Assembly: GCA_037179385.1 (NCBI GenBank)
Contig: CM074189.1
Coordinates: 22,615,148 to 22,679,147 of the forward strand
Reading direction: 5' to 3'
Length of the DNA stretch: 64,000 bases
Source of the DNA: Holothuria scabra
Taxonomy: Eukaryota; Echinodermata; Holothuroidea; Aspidochirotida; Holothuriidae
Below, piece after piece: positions 35,137 through 48,000 of this stretch. Below the pieces are notes generated by a model. It saw only the letters and a program-made list of their open reading frames with translations, was not told the DNA's origin and searched no databases. Within the stretch, counting starts at the first letter, position 1; every line of letters starts with the position of its first letter. Position numbers and translations under genes: made by a program.

Positions 35137-36718
35137 CTACATCTGGGTCATCAAGCTGTTGGTTCGGATATCTTCATTCCCAAGAGACTCATACCACTTC
35201 TGATTGGCCGGACTGGCTTTAGGATTGGGGAGTTGGTTGATTTGAGAGCAGGAATACTTGGACGGGTCAGAGGATTTGTACTTTGTTTCAATTTTCTCAC
35301 ACTGGTCACAACCAGTACATGGCCTTCTGGAGAGGGCATCAGCATTTCCATGGAGACGTCCAGGTCTGTGTCGTATTTCGTAGTCGTAAGAACTCGGGGT
35401 CTCCAACCAACGAGCTACTCGTCCTTCTGTCCATTGGAAAGATGTCAACCATGTGAGGGCTCCATGATCAGTTCTTATGAGGAACTTTCATAAAGGTAAT
35501 GGTGGAAGTGATTAACCGATGCTACAATGGCCAGCAAAGCTTTCCTTGTAATGCAGTAGTTTCTTTCTTGTTTGGAAAGGGTCCGGCTGGAATAGGCAAT
35601 GACCCTTTCAACTCCATCTTGGACTTGGGACAGAACGCAACCAATCCCAAAGTTACTGGCGTCTGTATCAATAATGAATGGGTCTCTCTCATTAGGGTAG
35701 GCCAAAATTGGGGCTGATGTTAATTTCTCCTTCAGTGTGTTAACGGCCTCTTCACAGCTGTCTGACCGACAGTAATTGCTGTCCTTCTCCGTCAAACGAG
35801 GCAAGGGTTTTGCAATCGTAGGAAAATCTTTCACAAACTTCCTGTAGTAAATACAAAGGCCAAGGAACGTCCGCACTTCTGTTGCAGACCTGGGGTTTAG
35901 TCGCTCCTTGATGTCCTTCAACTTTATCTGGGTCTGTTGATATTCCTTGACTTGAGACTATATGCCCTGGGTAGGAAACTTCTCTTTGGAATAGGGAACA
36001 TTTCCTTGGGTTTAGTTTAAGACCTGCCTCTGTAAGTCGGTTAAATACTTCTTCTAACCTCTAGGTCTCTTCTCCTATTGTTCGGCCATACAAAATTACG
36101 TCATCTAGGTAGAGTAGACATGTCTACCAGTGGAGGCCCCTCAGAATTTGCTCCATTAGCCTTTCAAAGGTCACCGGTGCGTTGCACAGGCCAAAGGGTA
36201 AAACTTCGAACTCATACAGGCCACTGGCTGTGGTGAAGGCCGTCTCCTCCCGGTCCTGGGGGTCCATTTCTACCTGCCACTCTGTAGATCCAGTGTTGAG
36301 AACCACTTAGCACCCGATAAGGCATCCAGGCAGTCGTCTATCCTGGGGAGGGGATACGAGTCCTTCACAGTCACTTTATTTAATTTTCTGTATCTACACA
36401 GAAGCGGGTGGTGCCATACTTTTTCTTGACCAAAATAATAGGCGATGCCCAGGGGCTAGAAGAGTGACGTATTATTCCGTGGTCCAGCATTCTGTCTACT
36501 TCTTTTCTTTCCTCTGCCCTTTGTTGTAATGGCAGCCTCCGAGGAGCTTGTTTTATCGGCTTGGCAGTACCAATATCAATTTTGTGTTTGACCAGAGTTG
36601 ACCTCCCTATGTCTGTAGGTGACCTCGAGAAAACATGTTGGAATCTGCGTAGCAAGTCAGCCACTGTTTTCCTGTCATCTCCACTTAGTAGGTGACAACT
36701 CCAGTCATATAGGTCCAT
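35137..36718 (-). pseudogene. Gypsy reverse transcriptase and RNase H, broken
   Basis: RT motifs in order: KHKIDIGTAKPIKQAPRRLP, HSSSPWASPIILVKKK, TAFTTASGLYEFEVLPFGL, CNAPVTFERLM, and the catalytic YLDD at 36100-36111. Then come EVRTFLGLCIYYRKFVKDF and the RNase H segments (FIIDTDASNFGIGCVLSQ, IAYSSRTLSKQERNY, HRPGRLHGNADALSRRP). The segments lie in different frames (breaks near 36380-36310, 36124-35921 and 35475-35448), and a TAG stop lies just before the YLDD. RT and RNase H would copy element RNA into cDNA within virus-like particles. The copy cannot make a full enzyme. Confidence 0.9.
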
Positions 36719-36748
36719 TAGGTGCTGATGTACTTCCCTTTGCCAGGG

Positions 36749-37402
36749 TTACTCCTCCCACCCTTTGTAAATAGCCCTTGGCTCTTCGGTAAGGTTCATC
36801 AGCCGTATGGGAATTTTGCCACCATAAGGGTCCACTAAGACCCTGGCAACCAACACACTGTGTTTCTTCATGAAATAATTGGACATCTCCACCATGGCTA
36901 GCCAATGCTCATTTTGATTTCCTCTTACTATCCCTGTCGCCATGACTTCACTCCTAGGAGGCAGCACAGTATTTTCGGCCATTTCTACTCGACAAGATGA
37001 CAGCCCAGCTTCATCCTCTATACACGAAACTTTTCGCCACTTAATACTGATAGTTCCCTCTCCTACACTTATGTGACAGTCAAACTTCTTCAGGAAATCA
37101 TGTCTTATTATTCCATCTCCAGCGATGTCTGCTACCCATATTTCGTGCTGACAAACATGGCCCTGTGCAGTTAGGTCAAACTTTGCCTTTCCAGTACACG
37201 GCAGTTCCGAACCATCTGCCAATGTTGGTACCATCAGCACTCTTTGTAATTCTGGGCGAGTGTTTTCTGGAAGCTTGGAGTAGACTTCTGGACTGATAAT
37301 AGTGATATTAGCCCCTGTATCTACCAAAAGCTTGAGGCTAACACCACATACACTTTCTGCTACATACATTCCAGACTTGTTTTCACTCCGTCCAGACATC
37401 AC
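36749..37402 (-). pseudogene. Gypsy aspartic protease region
   Basis: The active-site motif LLVDTGANITIIS is intact near the start. The later motif DGIIRHDFLKKFDCHI occupies the position where retroviral-type proteases usually have a hydrophobic-Gly-Xaa-Asp block; here Gly and Asp survive in altered surroundings. The frame is open for 217 codons and ends in a stop at 36749, upstream of the RT, so protease and RT are now separated. The enzyme would mature the Gag and Pol polyprotein. Confidence 0.8.
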
Positions 37403-37439
37403 AGAGGGCCGTGGGGTTCCATTTACTGTCTGCTTTCGA

Positions 37440-38471
37440 CCCTCAAAGTCGACACTTCCTCGTTTCCCTGCCCTGGGGTTGACGGCTTATTCTCAGGTGG
37501 TTGGGGGTCCCGGTCAGGACAACTCCTAGCCGTATGTCCCACTAAAATTCCCACTAAATTTCCCTCGTCCCTTGCCTTTTGAAGTAGGCTTCTGGCTCGG
37601 TTGCCTCATTTCAGCCCTCAGTTCCCTGAACCCCTCCTTGATAGCTTCAAGGATAGCACTTGCTGATACACCCTGTTCTGTGGTAGGTTCCCTCACCATT
37701 GCTGCACGAAGGAGCTTCCTGTTAGCCCCCTTCTTTTGCTCTGCCAACGCAAATGCCTCAGTCTCCACAGCAATAGTCGTGGCCTCCTATGTAGTCTTTC
37801 GCCAGAGCTTCCTGCATAGCTGCTGATGCGTCCGGGTACGCCCGAGCTACCTGCCTCTTTAAGTCTTGAGCCAGTTCTGGGAGGGTTTCATCTACCCTCC
37901 TGACCCTGTTCCCGAGGAGAGCTTTGTGTAGTTCTGTCTGGTTTTCCGGCCCAAATCTTTGCTGCAGAGCTCTAACCAAAGCATAGTAGTCACCCCTCTC
38001 GTGGTCTGGCAAGTCCGCCAATAGGGCTTGGGCTGGTCCACGCAAGTTAGCTGCTAATTGTAATTTTCCATCCGTACAGGTATTACGGTATTACAGGTAC
38101 ATATATTACCTCGAACTGGACGAAAGAATTCTTCCATGGAGTAGAACCATCGTAAGTGGGGGCCCTGGCTGTAATAGTTGTTGGCATTCAGCCTTGCTGG
38201 TGGGGCTGATAGTTGTACCTCTCCTGTCTTTCAGGTTGTTGACCTGCAGGCATGCCCTCTTCAAACGGGTTGTAATTTCTCAGTGGTGGGGGCTGGTTAT
38301 CTTTTTCCACGAAAGGGTGGGAACTGCGTTGACCCCCCCCCCCGAGCCTCGGCGGTTGAAACTGCGTTGTCCTTCACTGCGTTGACCCTCCGAGTCTGCA
38401 TCTGATCCATCCAAGTAGGAGCTCCGACACTCGTCCACCAGTAGCCACTCTTTAGCGTTTGATCCAGCCAT
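37440..38471 (-). pseudogene. Gypsy gag region, broken
   Basis: It starts MAGSNAKEWLLVDECRSSY at 38471. The segment with ALLADLPDHERGDYYALVRA and LQQRFGPENQTELHKALL (37758-38045) is a typical retrotransposon Gag core. A frameshift near 37765 leads to a basic Gly/Arg/Lys-rich part (SKGKGRGKFSGNFSG). A nucleocapsid zinc knuckle is half lost: GHTARSCPD is readable near 37500-37530, but the leading CxxC pair is absent. A stop interrupts the frame at 38280. Gag would form the particle and package RNA. Frame breaks and the damaged knuckle mark it as dead. Confidence 0.8.
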
Positions 38472-38754
38472 AGTCTAAGTGTCCTCTTCCTTCTAAGCCC
38501 AGTAGTAAAGACTGCAATGCAAATTCTTTCAGTCTGGGGTTAGTGCACTTCTTGCAGAGCTTCCAGCCTCTCTCAGCGATGAGATGGTTCCCAAGATTCC
38601 AGTCTTCCATCTAGACTGCAGCTCCAGCTGTAAGCAAGCCGGCTAAGCCATGCAAGTTGCTAACAGCAGAACCTACAAGGTTAAAACAGGCCAGCTAAGC
38701 TTTGCATTCCGTTTGCCCCAAGACAGGTACTCTTAAAACAGTGCCTGTGTCAAT

Positions 38755-38773
38755 CCTCATCGTTGCCACCAAT
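38755..38773 (-). other. Primer-binding-site-like sequence
   Basis: Directly inside the 5' LTR the minus strand reads ATTGGTGGCAACGATGAGG. PBS sequences begin with TGG, complementary to a tRNA CCA end. I do not assign the tRNA. Confidence 0.5.
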
Positions 38774-39199
38774 TGTAACGTGACACTTGTGCAAGGCAAA
38801 GGAAGACACACGACACAGAGTATTTAAGGTGTACTCGTGAATCACTTTTATGTGACTGGGCAAACAAAGAAACTCTCTGAGTTCAAACCTAGGGAGATCA
38901 ACAGAGCTGTTTCCCCGCACAACAGGTGATAAGAATAGTATGGATGAAGCTTTAATATTACAAATTGCCAACATACCTGTATAACAAAAAGAGTTATCTT
39001 ATTGTTACTCGATCATTTACCGACAATACTCAGGAGAATTTTCAGTGAAGAAAGGTGCTGCAATTTCCAATCAAAATGCAAAACAACAACAATAATAAGA
39101 AGTACTGGAATAATTTAAATGACAATTGAGGTGCATCTGACCCTGTATGTAATATGAATGTTCATGAAATACCAAACATTAAAGGGTAACTCCGTTTCA
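38774..39199 (-). repeat. 5' LTR of the Gypsy element
   Basis: It matches 32430-32854 with about two dozen differences and small indels by eye. As the upstream LTR on the minus strand it should hold the promoter; I could not pick a specific TATA box. Confidence 0.92.
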
Positions 39200-39723
39200 A
39201 TTTCTTAAAAATAGCGTGTCAAGGATACCGTATAGTACAGCTGTTAGGATTGGATGAATTTGTTTAACACTTGAAATTCTGCCCAGCAATTAAAATGAAT
39301 ACAAAGCATTCGTGCTGGTGGCTTGAGATTACCATCCTCAACTGTTCAAGAACAATTCAATCGGGCGAACAGACAACAGCGATCTAACCTCGAGAAAAAA
39401 ATAATCTCCTATCCGCTAATTTCCACTTGGATTAGATTTTCCACCGGCATTAATGCATATTAATGACATGGTCCTTACTAGTATTCACTTCCTACTTAGC
39501 TCTGTGAAAGAGGTCTTCCTGGTGAAATATATTCACACAGCTTTTCGGAAATGCAAATCTCTTGAAGATATGCACATCCGAGATCGAAGCAGCCCAACCA
39601 TAACGAGACAATGAATACCACTGAGTTGGGGCGCTAAAACGTGATCGACCTTTCCGACTTTTGTATTATTTTTTTTATTACTGGGTAACCGTTCCTCTTT
39701 TTGGTTTCCCGACAGGGACTAGT
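39200..39723. other. Non-coding flank of the Gypsy element
   Basis: Nothing recognised apart from AT-rich sequence. Confidence 0.5.
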
Positions 39724-39847
39724 TACTAGTTAGTCAGTCAGTCAGTCAATCAGCCAATCAGCCAATCAGCCAGCCAGTCAGTCAGTCAGTCAGTCAGTCA
39801 GTCAGTCAGTCAGTCAGTCAGTCAGTCAGTCAGTCAGTCAGTCAGTC
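39724..39847. repeat. (GTCA)n microsatellite
   Basis: Tetranucleotide GTCA/CAGT repeats with some variants (AATCAGCC) near the left end. It abuts the 3' end of a SINE copy, so it may be the SINE's simple-repeat tail expanded after insertion. Confidence 0.95.
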
Positions 39848-40052
39848 CGTCCCAGTTTCCAACCTAGTGGTTCAAGTCGAGCCGGCCATGGCCTTTTTTC
39901 CAGTTGTGGCTCACTGACTTGTTTTACCTAATCCATTAAGCGGATCAACCTGAACAACGGCAGTAGGTTCCTTTTTAAAATCTTTGTTACGACTCAAACT
40001 GGGAAGCGAACCCTGGCCTTCCGCGTGACTACTTATGTAGTCAAGCAGATAC
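39848..40052 (-). mobile_element. tRNA-derived SINE, second long copy
   Basis: Same family as 6937-7171, with shared blocks CAGTTTCCAACCTA, GGTTCAAGTCGA, CCAGTTGTGGCTCACTG and GTAGGTTCCTTTTTA. On the minus strand the tRNA-like head has CACGCGGAAGGCCAGG, then a near-canonical B box, GGTTCGCTTCC. The 3' end runs into (TGAC)n rather than the CTAAC seen in the other copies. Confidence 0.7.
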
Positions 40053-40411
40053 GACCTTTGCAAAACTTGCGTAGGATCCTTTATTTTTGTGTTGGCGTAA
40101 CCTATGGTTCATAGGTTCGAGTAATGTAGATTATGTATTTGGTATGGCATTGTTTTAGCATCACCGTGCGAAGCTTAATGCTTGTCTTTACATTTCGGAC
40201 GAAGGAGATTGTTGTTGGTAGGAAAGATCATTATTAAAACGAGCAAGTGTACCTTCTCCTTTAATGAAAGGGTATTGGTTGAGATTAGAACAACACAATA
40301 CTTTATGTTTAAAAATTGTTCGACATTCATTTGGTATTATTGTAGTTTTTGAGTGAAGTAAACGTTAAATTTTGCCGCGAAAATACGTCCACTTAGGCAA
40401 AAAAAAAAAAA
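40053..40411. other. Non-coding flank of LINE cluster
   Basis: No gene or repeat is recognised until the A run and AAAT repeats begin near 40400. Confidence 0.5.
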
Positions 40412-40412
40412 G

Positions 40413-40475
<63 letters not shown>

Positions 40476-40556
40476 ACAAACAAACAAACAAACAAACAAA
40501 CAAACAAACAAACAAACAAACAAACAAACAAACAAACAAACAAACAAACAAACAAA

Positions 40557-40591
<35 letters not shown>

Positions 40592-40594
40592 ATA
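40412..40594. repeat. (AAAT)n microsatellite with an (AAAC)n core
   Basis: AAAT units flank a uniform block of AAAC units at about 40475-40553. It is the left border of the LINE cluster and forms the 3' flank of LINE A on the minus strand (TTTA there). Confidence 0.95.
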
Positions 40595-43500
40595 TTTTTT
40601 TTTCTTTTTCCAACTCTTTTATTGATTTCTTTCATATTTTTTTCACGTTCTGATTCATAACCATTCTTTTTTTCTTCACCGCAGTGTAATCGAATATACA
40701 TTAGTTAAGGTTATCTACATAATTATACAAGTTACATATAATCAAAGAAAAAAAAATTAGAAATAAATGCACAATGTAGATCAACAAATATAGTAGAATA
40801 AAGATTTAGTATTAACATGTAGGTTGAATGCCACGATAGATAACACCACTTCTTAAATACCTATCTGTGATAAATCTAATCGGCTACGATGGAGGGATAT
40901 AACAGGCGTCTTTTAAAAGGGCAACAGAGAGCAGGACAAAGCAAGCAACGGAGCAAGGCTAATTCATGAGTTGCCCCAATGAATAGGAGAAGCATTTTTT
41001 AAGAACGTTAAATCTAGTGCGAAAAGATACGGGGGAATTTCATTTCAGTGCAATACACTTTTCTACATTAAAAATAAATTTAAACTTGTAAAAGAACTCA
41101 TTCGCATCGGGTTTTCTGTCATCGAGCTTACAACTAAAGATATAATATTTAATGTGAAAAATGTAGAAATTAAATGGATGAAAACTGGTCGTCAGTTTAC
41201 CAAAAAAATAATCTTGCCTTGACAACTTAAATTGTGAACCAAAAAAAAGTTGCTCGCAATCTAACAAAAACGAAGAAGTAACATGACATGACCAAAAGAG
41301 ATGTTCAATTGACTCTGTCTCATTAACACAAAATGTACAAACAGGCGAATCTTTCTTACGCATTAAGTGCAATAACTTATTAGTACCTAATATACGATGG
41401 AGAAACCTGAACTGGAAATAATGAACTTTAGCTTCAAGACGAGTACGAGAGGGGCTAGTAAAAATTAGTGCCCACTCATCCTCACTAAAATCAAATGAAA
41501 CTGCCCATTTCTTACAAGCAATTGGAAAATGAGAAATTTTATTAACAAGGTGAGGGTAGAGTAAACGAGAGACTGAGGTTATCGAAAAAATCGCCTCACT
41601 AAAATCTATATCCTCACTTGTTTCCTTGGGATCATTAAATAATTCATTCTTCCAAGACCTAGGAATTGCAGAGCAAATTCCGTAAAATTTTGTAAAAGGG
41701 TATCTAACCTTATATTTCTGAACGAAAGTCTCATATGAAATGCGATTACCATTACGCATATACAATTGTCTAACATATGATAAACCTGCTTGGTGAAGCA
41801 TTTTATGGTATAATATAACATTATCGACTTTAATGAAACTATTATTCCAGATCAACTGATCCCCAAACTTACGAGTAGGTGGCTTAAAAGTGACATGACT
41901 CCAAGCAATACAAATTTGTCTTATAAAAGTATTACAGATAGATGATACATCATTCTCCTGAAAATTACATTTAAATAAAAACTCATTACCAAAAGACGCG
42001 AGTGAGTTATCAAAGAAGATCTTCCAGTACCCTGTTTGATTGGGATCACAATATCTCCTAACCCAAGATGTTTTGAGTGCATCGGCAAAAGATGGAATGT
42101 GAACAATTTTTAACCCCCCTCTTTGAACTGGATTTATCATTGTTAAGCGTCTAACTTTATCAGGATTGCCGCTCCAAATAAACTCAAAAATAGCACTCTG
42201 AACCAGGTTTAGAAATGAAGTAGGAGGGGTTGGCAACACTTGGAAAAGAAAAACCAACTGACTAATTGCAAAAGATTTCACAATTGTGTTCCTGCCAATG
42301 GGTGTAAGATCCCTGCTATTCCAGACTTTCAATTGATGTTTAAGTCGTGACAATTTCTTCTCATAATTCAATCGAAAAAGGTCGTCGCCATGATGTGAGA
42401 AGGTAATACCCAAGTAGGTTACTGGTTCCCTCGAAATAATCAAATTAAGTTTGTCGATATAACGAGGATAATTTATGACAAAGGGGCCCAGGGGGAAAAG
42501 TTTACTCTTATCATAATTAATTTTAAGACCAGATGAACCTTTAAATTTCTTAAGACAATTAATTAAAGCACACATACTATCCTCGTCTCCATTTAAGAAA
42601 AACACTGTATCATCAGCATACTGAAGTAGCTTATATTCATTACCCAAAATATTAATACCTCTTATTTGCCTGTCATATAAAACATATCTAGCAAGAATAT
42701 CTGCGCAAATTATAAACAAATAAGGACTTAGAGGACATCCCTGTTTCACTCCCCTCTCGATAGGAAAAAAACCAGTGGCAAAACCGTTATTGAGAACACA
42801 GGCAGTGCTTCCCCCATAAAGAACGCCGACCCACCGGCGAAAGCTCTCATTAAAATTACAATAAATTAGACTGTTATGAATAAAATCCCAGTTCAGGCTA
42901 TCAAAAGCCTTTTCATAGTCAATGAAGAAGAGAAAGCCCGGAACCCTATGATGAGATGTAAAATCAATTAAATCAAGTATGAAACGGATATTCTCACCTA
43001 TAAAACGACCTTTTCTAAATCCAGTCTGGTTGTCTCCAATAATATTTGTAAGCACAGGTTTTAATCTAGAAGCCAGGACCTTTGCAGCAATCTTATAATC
43101 AGTATTGAGGAGACTGATAGGCCTGTAATTAGTAAGAAATTTATGATCTTTGTCGGGTTTAGGAATTAGTGTAATGATACTTCTACTTTGCTCAGAAGAA
43201 AGAGAGAATCGATTGTAGGCATAATTAAGAGAATCAACTACACATTTTCCAATTAAAGGCCAAAAGTGTTTGTAGAAGTCTATCGAAAGACCATCACTGC
43301 CCGGGGATTTTCCACTCGGCATGGACTTTAACGCATTCCAACATTCGTCAACGGTTAAAAGGCCATCACAAACACTGGGATCGTATTCACTTCCTAAAGG
43401 ATTGAAGGCTGGAATAGTACTAAAAAAAGAAGAACCTGTGCTAGGTTTGTACCTATAAAGATTACGGAAAAAAATTAAAATTTCATGGAGAATATCCTTT

Positions 43501-44196
43501 TGATTTGTGATGTCGGAATCACCGTTGCCTTTCAGACAAGAAATACTGTTGTTTGCTTTGTTCCTACGTTCCAAGTTGAAAAAATACTTAGAGCTCTTCT
43601 CACCATTTTCTACCCAACGGGCTTTCGATCTGATAAAAAAACCTTTAAATTTGTCATCGTACAACTTAAGTAATTTATTACGAGCGTCCCTTAACTTATG
43701 TTGAAGATCCTCAGAGTTATTTTCATACATCTGCCTCTCAAGTCCTGAGATAGTACTTAGAATAGTTTTCTCATAAAAACGTGCATCTTTCGCCTTCTCC
43801 TTGGAGAAAGCAATAATCTTGGAACGAATAACAAACTTAAGATGTTCCCATTTTTCAGAGGGACTTAACAATCTAACATTTTCAAGCTCAGCATTGATAC
43901 AATCATTAATTAAATCGTTAAATTTCGGATCATCCAACAATGAATTATTAAACTTCCAATAACCTGGACCTCGCTTGTCCTTAACAAAGCGGATAGAGAG
44001 GACCACTAGAGAGTGGTCAGATTGTAGAGGTGGCAGAAATTCAACATTTAGAACATTGGGGGTTACGTTCCTAGATATAAGAAAAAAATCAAGTCGGCAA
44101 TGAATATCACTGATATTCGAATGCCAAGTATAATCCTTTAGCAATGGATTTAGCTCCCGCCAAATGTCTACAAGGTTATGTAAATACAAGGTTTTA
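40595..44196 (-). mobile_element. LINE A, Tx1/L1-like, 5'-truncated
   Basis: The copy is 3.6 kb. On the minus strand it ends in a poly(A) of about nine bases directly followed by TATTTATTT microsatellite. It starts abruptly, inside the endonuclease part of ORF2, at the opposite (TTTA)n array. The 3' UTR is about 440 bp, with AATAAA-like sequence near the end (TCAATAAAAGAG). Incomplete 5' ends are normal for target-primed reverse transcription. The body of ORF2 is open, so this is the least damaged coding sequence of the cluster. Confidence 0.9.
41040..44196 (-). CDS. LINE A ORF2: endonuclease C-terminus plus reverse transcriptase
   Basis: About 1050 codons stay open; the first amino acids of the long frame come from microsatellite and are not real, so the native start is missing. 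The remaining endonuclease part has LVDIWRELNPLL, IHCRLDFFLIS and the catalytic-type SDHSLV. Then come a linker (RGPGYWKFNNSLLDD) and RT motifs SPGSDGLSIDFYKHFWP, LIPKPDKDHKFLTNYRPISL, QTGFRKGRFIGENIRF, FFIDYEKAFDSLNWDF, RGVKQGCPLSPYLF, and YADDT at 42606-42620. A C-terminal zinc-knuckle-like CTFCVNETESIEHLFWSC closes it. RT and endonuclease would carry out target-primed reverse transcription. The motif set and the GPGYWKFNNSLL linker look like the Tx1 group of L1-type LINEs. No RNase H domain is seen. Confidence 0.88.
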
Positions 44197-44573
<377 letters not shown>

Positions 44574-45049
44574 TTTTTTTTTTTTTTTTGCTCCATCTTT
44601 ATTGTTCTCTCATGTTCGTTTGTTTTTGAAAGCATTGAATTATATACATTTTATTTACATAACATATACTAATCTATGTATAAATATTGTACACCATAAT
44701 TACACAATTTTTTACATATACGGTACCATGTTAATATTTCTTTTGAAAATGCGCACTTAATTAATACTTGTCATATTCATATATATATACATATACATAT
44801 ACACACATACTTATACAAAACTACATATATAAGCATTCATATATACACATAACGTAGTTTTTGACAAAAACCATGCCTTGATTCATGCACTCGTACCTTT
44901 TCACATAAATGCATGATGATAATTACCTTACTCCCTCTATTTCAATTTGTGCATAAATTCATGATGATAATTATAATACTCCCTCTATTAATCTTCCCAA
45001 TACATGAAAAAAAATCACAAGCATGTCAGTTTGCTCCCAACAAATATGC

Positions 45050-48000
45050 TTAGCTAAAGAGAAAGGGACATTCACTAAATGCATCTCTAAACTCGTTTAT
45101 AGTTAAACCTTTTCGAAAACTTTTGCTTGAAATATACTTTTCCACTCTAAAATGAAACTTCAATTTGTGCATAAATTCATTAAGGACAGGAGAACCCCTA
45201 TTGATCTTTTTCTCGAAAATATAGTACTTCATGTAAAATATCAAAAAGTTATAGGGATGCTTAAGTAAAAGTGAGTACCCAAAGAAAATATCCCGTTTTG
45301 TGAAACAAAATTGTCTGCCTAAAACCTTCTGTTCAACATCCAGAATAAATTCCGATGTAACCTCACATTCCCAAAATAAATGCTCTATACTTTCATCCTG
45401 GTTCCCGCAAAATGTACAAGAGGGGCTTTCAGTAAGATTCATGCGGTGCAGAAGGGTATTAGTACCTATGATTCTATGTAAAATTCTATACTGAAAATAT
45501 TGGATTTTGGTTTCCCGAACAGAGGTAAAGGGGATCCTAAAAATAGTGTTCCAGTGATTGGAAATATCTGTGAAGCTCTGGTTCCACTTAGAACAGGACG
45601 TAGGAGCAGTACATACTGTAGAGATAATCTGCTTGTAAATAACCCGAGACATATTGGGGAATTTAAAGTAGTCTCATAGCCATGACCATAATCTAAGTCA
45701 ATTGTTTCGTTTGCAAACCCTTGCTTCCAGTGAACCGGGATAGCATGAATAATTCCATAATACTTAGTAAAAGGGAGCACAACAATATTAAATTTTCTAA
45801 CAAAACAGTTATAAGAAAGTATTTGATTGTTATCATCAAAGAAATCTTTTACATAGATCACATTCTGATCATATAAGTGATTGTAGAATATTGTCTTGTT
45901 ATTTACCTTAATGTGACTGTTGTTCCAAATGATTTGGTACCCGTAGTTTTCAGACCGTTTCCTAAAAGAATATAGTGCCCAGGCAGTGCACACTTCATTA
46001 ATAAATGAATTAGCCGTTCTAATTTCTTTTGTATCAAAATTACATTGGAATAGAAAGGATTTTCCTTTACCATGTAAATGCAAATCAAAAAAAGTTTTCC
46101 ATGAACCCTTAGATTCGTTACAATATCGCTTAACCCAAGAACACTTTAAGCTACTAAGAAAGGTTGAAATGTGAATAGCATTAAGCCCCCCTTCCGAAAC
46201 GGGGGCAACTAGCGTACTCCTTTTGACCTTGTCCCTCTTACCTGACCAAATAAATTTAAATATATAAGTTTCTAATTCCTTAATAAAATTATGGGGAGGA
46301 TTTGGGAGAACTTGAAAGAGATATACTAACTGCGACAAACCAAATGATTTTACAAGAGTTACTCTCCCAATAGGGGTAAGGTCCCGTTGCGCCCATAAGT
46401 TAAGAGTACCTTTGAGTCTAGAAAGTTTTGGAGGGTAATTAAGGCGAAACAGATTATCCTTGCAATGATCAAAAGTGATCCCCAGAGCAGTGACAGGGCC
46501 TGTCGTCCATTTAAAATTAAAATCGCTAAGAAAACGGGGTTTATTATACCTCAACGGACCTAATGGGAAAATATTAGATTTTTCGAAATTGACTTTGAGG
46601 CCAGATGACACCTGGAGAGCCTGAAAAATATCCACGACTGACTTCAGAGAAGAATAAGAACCATCAAGAAAAATACAGGTGTCATCGGCGTACTGAATAA
46701 TTTTGGTCTCGTGATTAAAAATTGTAAGCCCTCTCAGTAAGGGTGAAGAGTTAATACGGAGGGCAAGGAGTTCGGCACAAATTATGAAAAGGTAGGGACT
46801 GATTGGGCAACCCTGTCTTACTCCTCTGGAAACTTTAAAAAAGCCCGTAGAGAAACCATTGTTGCAAACACATGAAGAAACATTAGAGTACAGAGTAGAA
46901 ATCCATTGGTGTAAATCCTTATTAAAGTTGAAAAATTGTAAACACTTGTGAATAACCCCCCATTCCAGTCTATCAAATGCTTTTTCAAAATCAACTAAGA
47001 GGAGGAAGCCTGGTATACCTCTGTCATTACAATAATTGATAGAATCTAAGATATATCTTATGTTTTCACCTATGAATCTGTCCTTTATAAAACCTGTTTG
47101 ATTATCATTAATAATATTTGGAATAACATTTTTAATTCTAGTAGCCAACGCCTTTGAACAAATTTTGTAATCCACGTTTAACAATGAAATAGGTCGATAG
47201 TTTTTAATAAATGTGTGATCTTTATTTGGCTTTGGTATTAAAACAATGACTCCCCTACCTTGCTCTTCGGATAAGCTAACTTTATCATAGGCAGCGTTGA
47301 GAGAGTTGGTTACTATATCGCCTATTAAGGGCCAGAAATGTTTGTAAAATTCTGTGGAAAGCCCGTCGCTGCCAGGACTCTTACTGTTACTAAGAGAGAA
47401 CAAAGCACGTTTACACTCATCCAAAGTTAACCTGCCGTCACAGGCAGCGGCGTTTTCATCACTAAGCTTCTTAGGATTAAGAATGTTGTTACAAAAGGAA
47501 GAGGGAAAGCAATCCTCGCTATTGTAAAGAGACGTGTAAAATTCTTTGAGTTCCCTAAGAATATCAGCACCAGACTCAATATGCCTCCCATCCCTTGCTA
47601 TAAGTTTACGAATAACATTACAACTTTTATTTCTTTTCTCAAGATTCAAAAAATACTTAGTGTTTCGCTCCCCTTCCTCAACCCATCGAGCCCTCGATCG
47701 AATAATAATACCCTGAATTTTAACATCATAAATTGACTGTAATCTATTACGAGCATCTCTTAGCCTATCAAGAATAACATCGGAATTAGAGTGACATAAC
47801 ATTTGTTCCAAATGAGCAATTTCCTTTAATAGGTCCTTTTCAATGTTGCGAGTTTCCTTAGCTTTAGCCTTACTATAAGAAATTGTCGACTTACGAATTG
47901 AATATTTCAAGTATTCCCAAGTGAAAGAAGCATCGTGATTAATATCCGTACGTGTAAGGCTGTTAATGAGATCTGAAATAAGCTTTAAATACTGAGTATC

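Larger units (their letters stand above)
32430..39199 (-). mobile_element. Ty3/Gypsy LTR retrotransposon, complete but inactive
   Basis: The 6.8-kb element lies on the minus strand, with direct LTRs of about 425 bp at both ends and a gag, protease, reverse transcriptase, RNase H, integrase order; this order defines Ty3/Gypsy. Just inside the 5' LTR (right side) the minus strand reads ATTGGTGGCAACGATGAGG, a primer-binding-site-like sequence beginning TGG. Just before the 3' LTR (left side) is a purine-rich AAGAGGGGTATAG tract. No env-like ORF is seen. Several frameshifts and nonsense codons break the coding region. The two LTRs differ at roughly two dozen places by eye, so the insertion is not recent. 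A clear target duplication is not seen; AATT beside both ends is one possibility but is ambiguous. Confidence 0.92.

Noticed and set aside
35062..35493. 143-codon plus-strand frame across the Gypsy RNase H region
   Set aside because: It is the antisense shadow of the RNase H coding region; it has no motif of its own.
40337..40701. Long frames of FIYL/FVCL repeats on the minus strand over the AAAT/AAAC arrays, also at 44168-44635, 50685-51236, 59417-59716 and 61636-61983
   Set aside because: These are translations of tetranucleotide microsatellite, not proteins.
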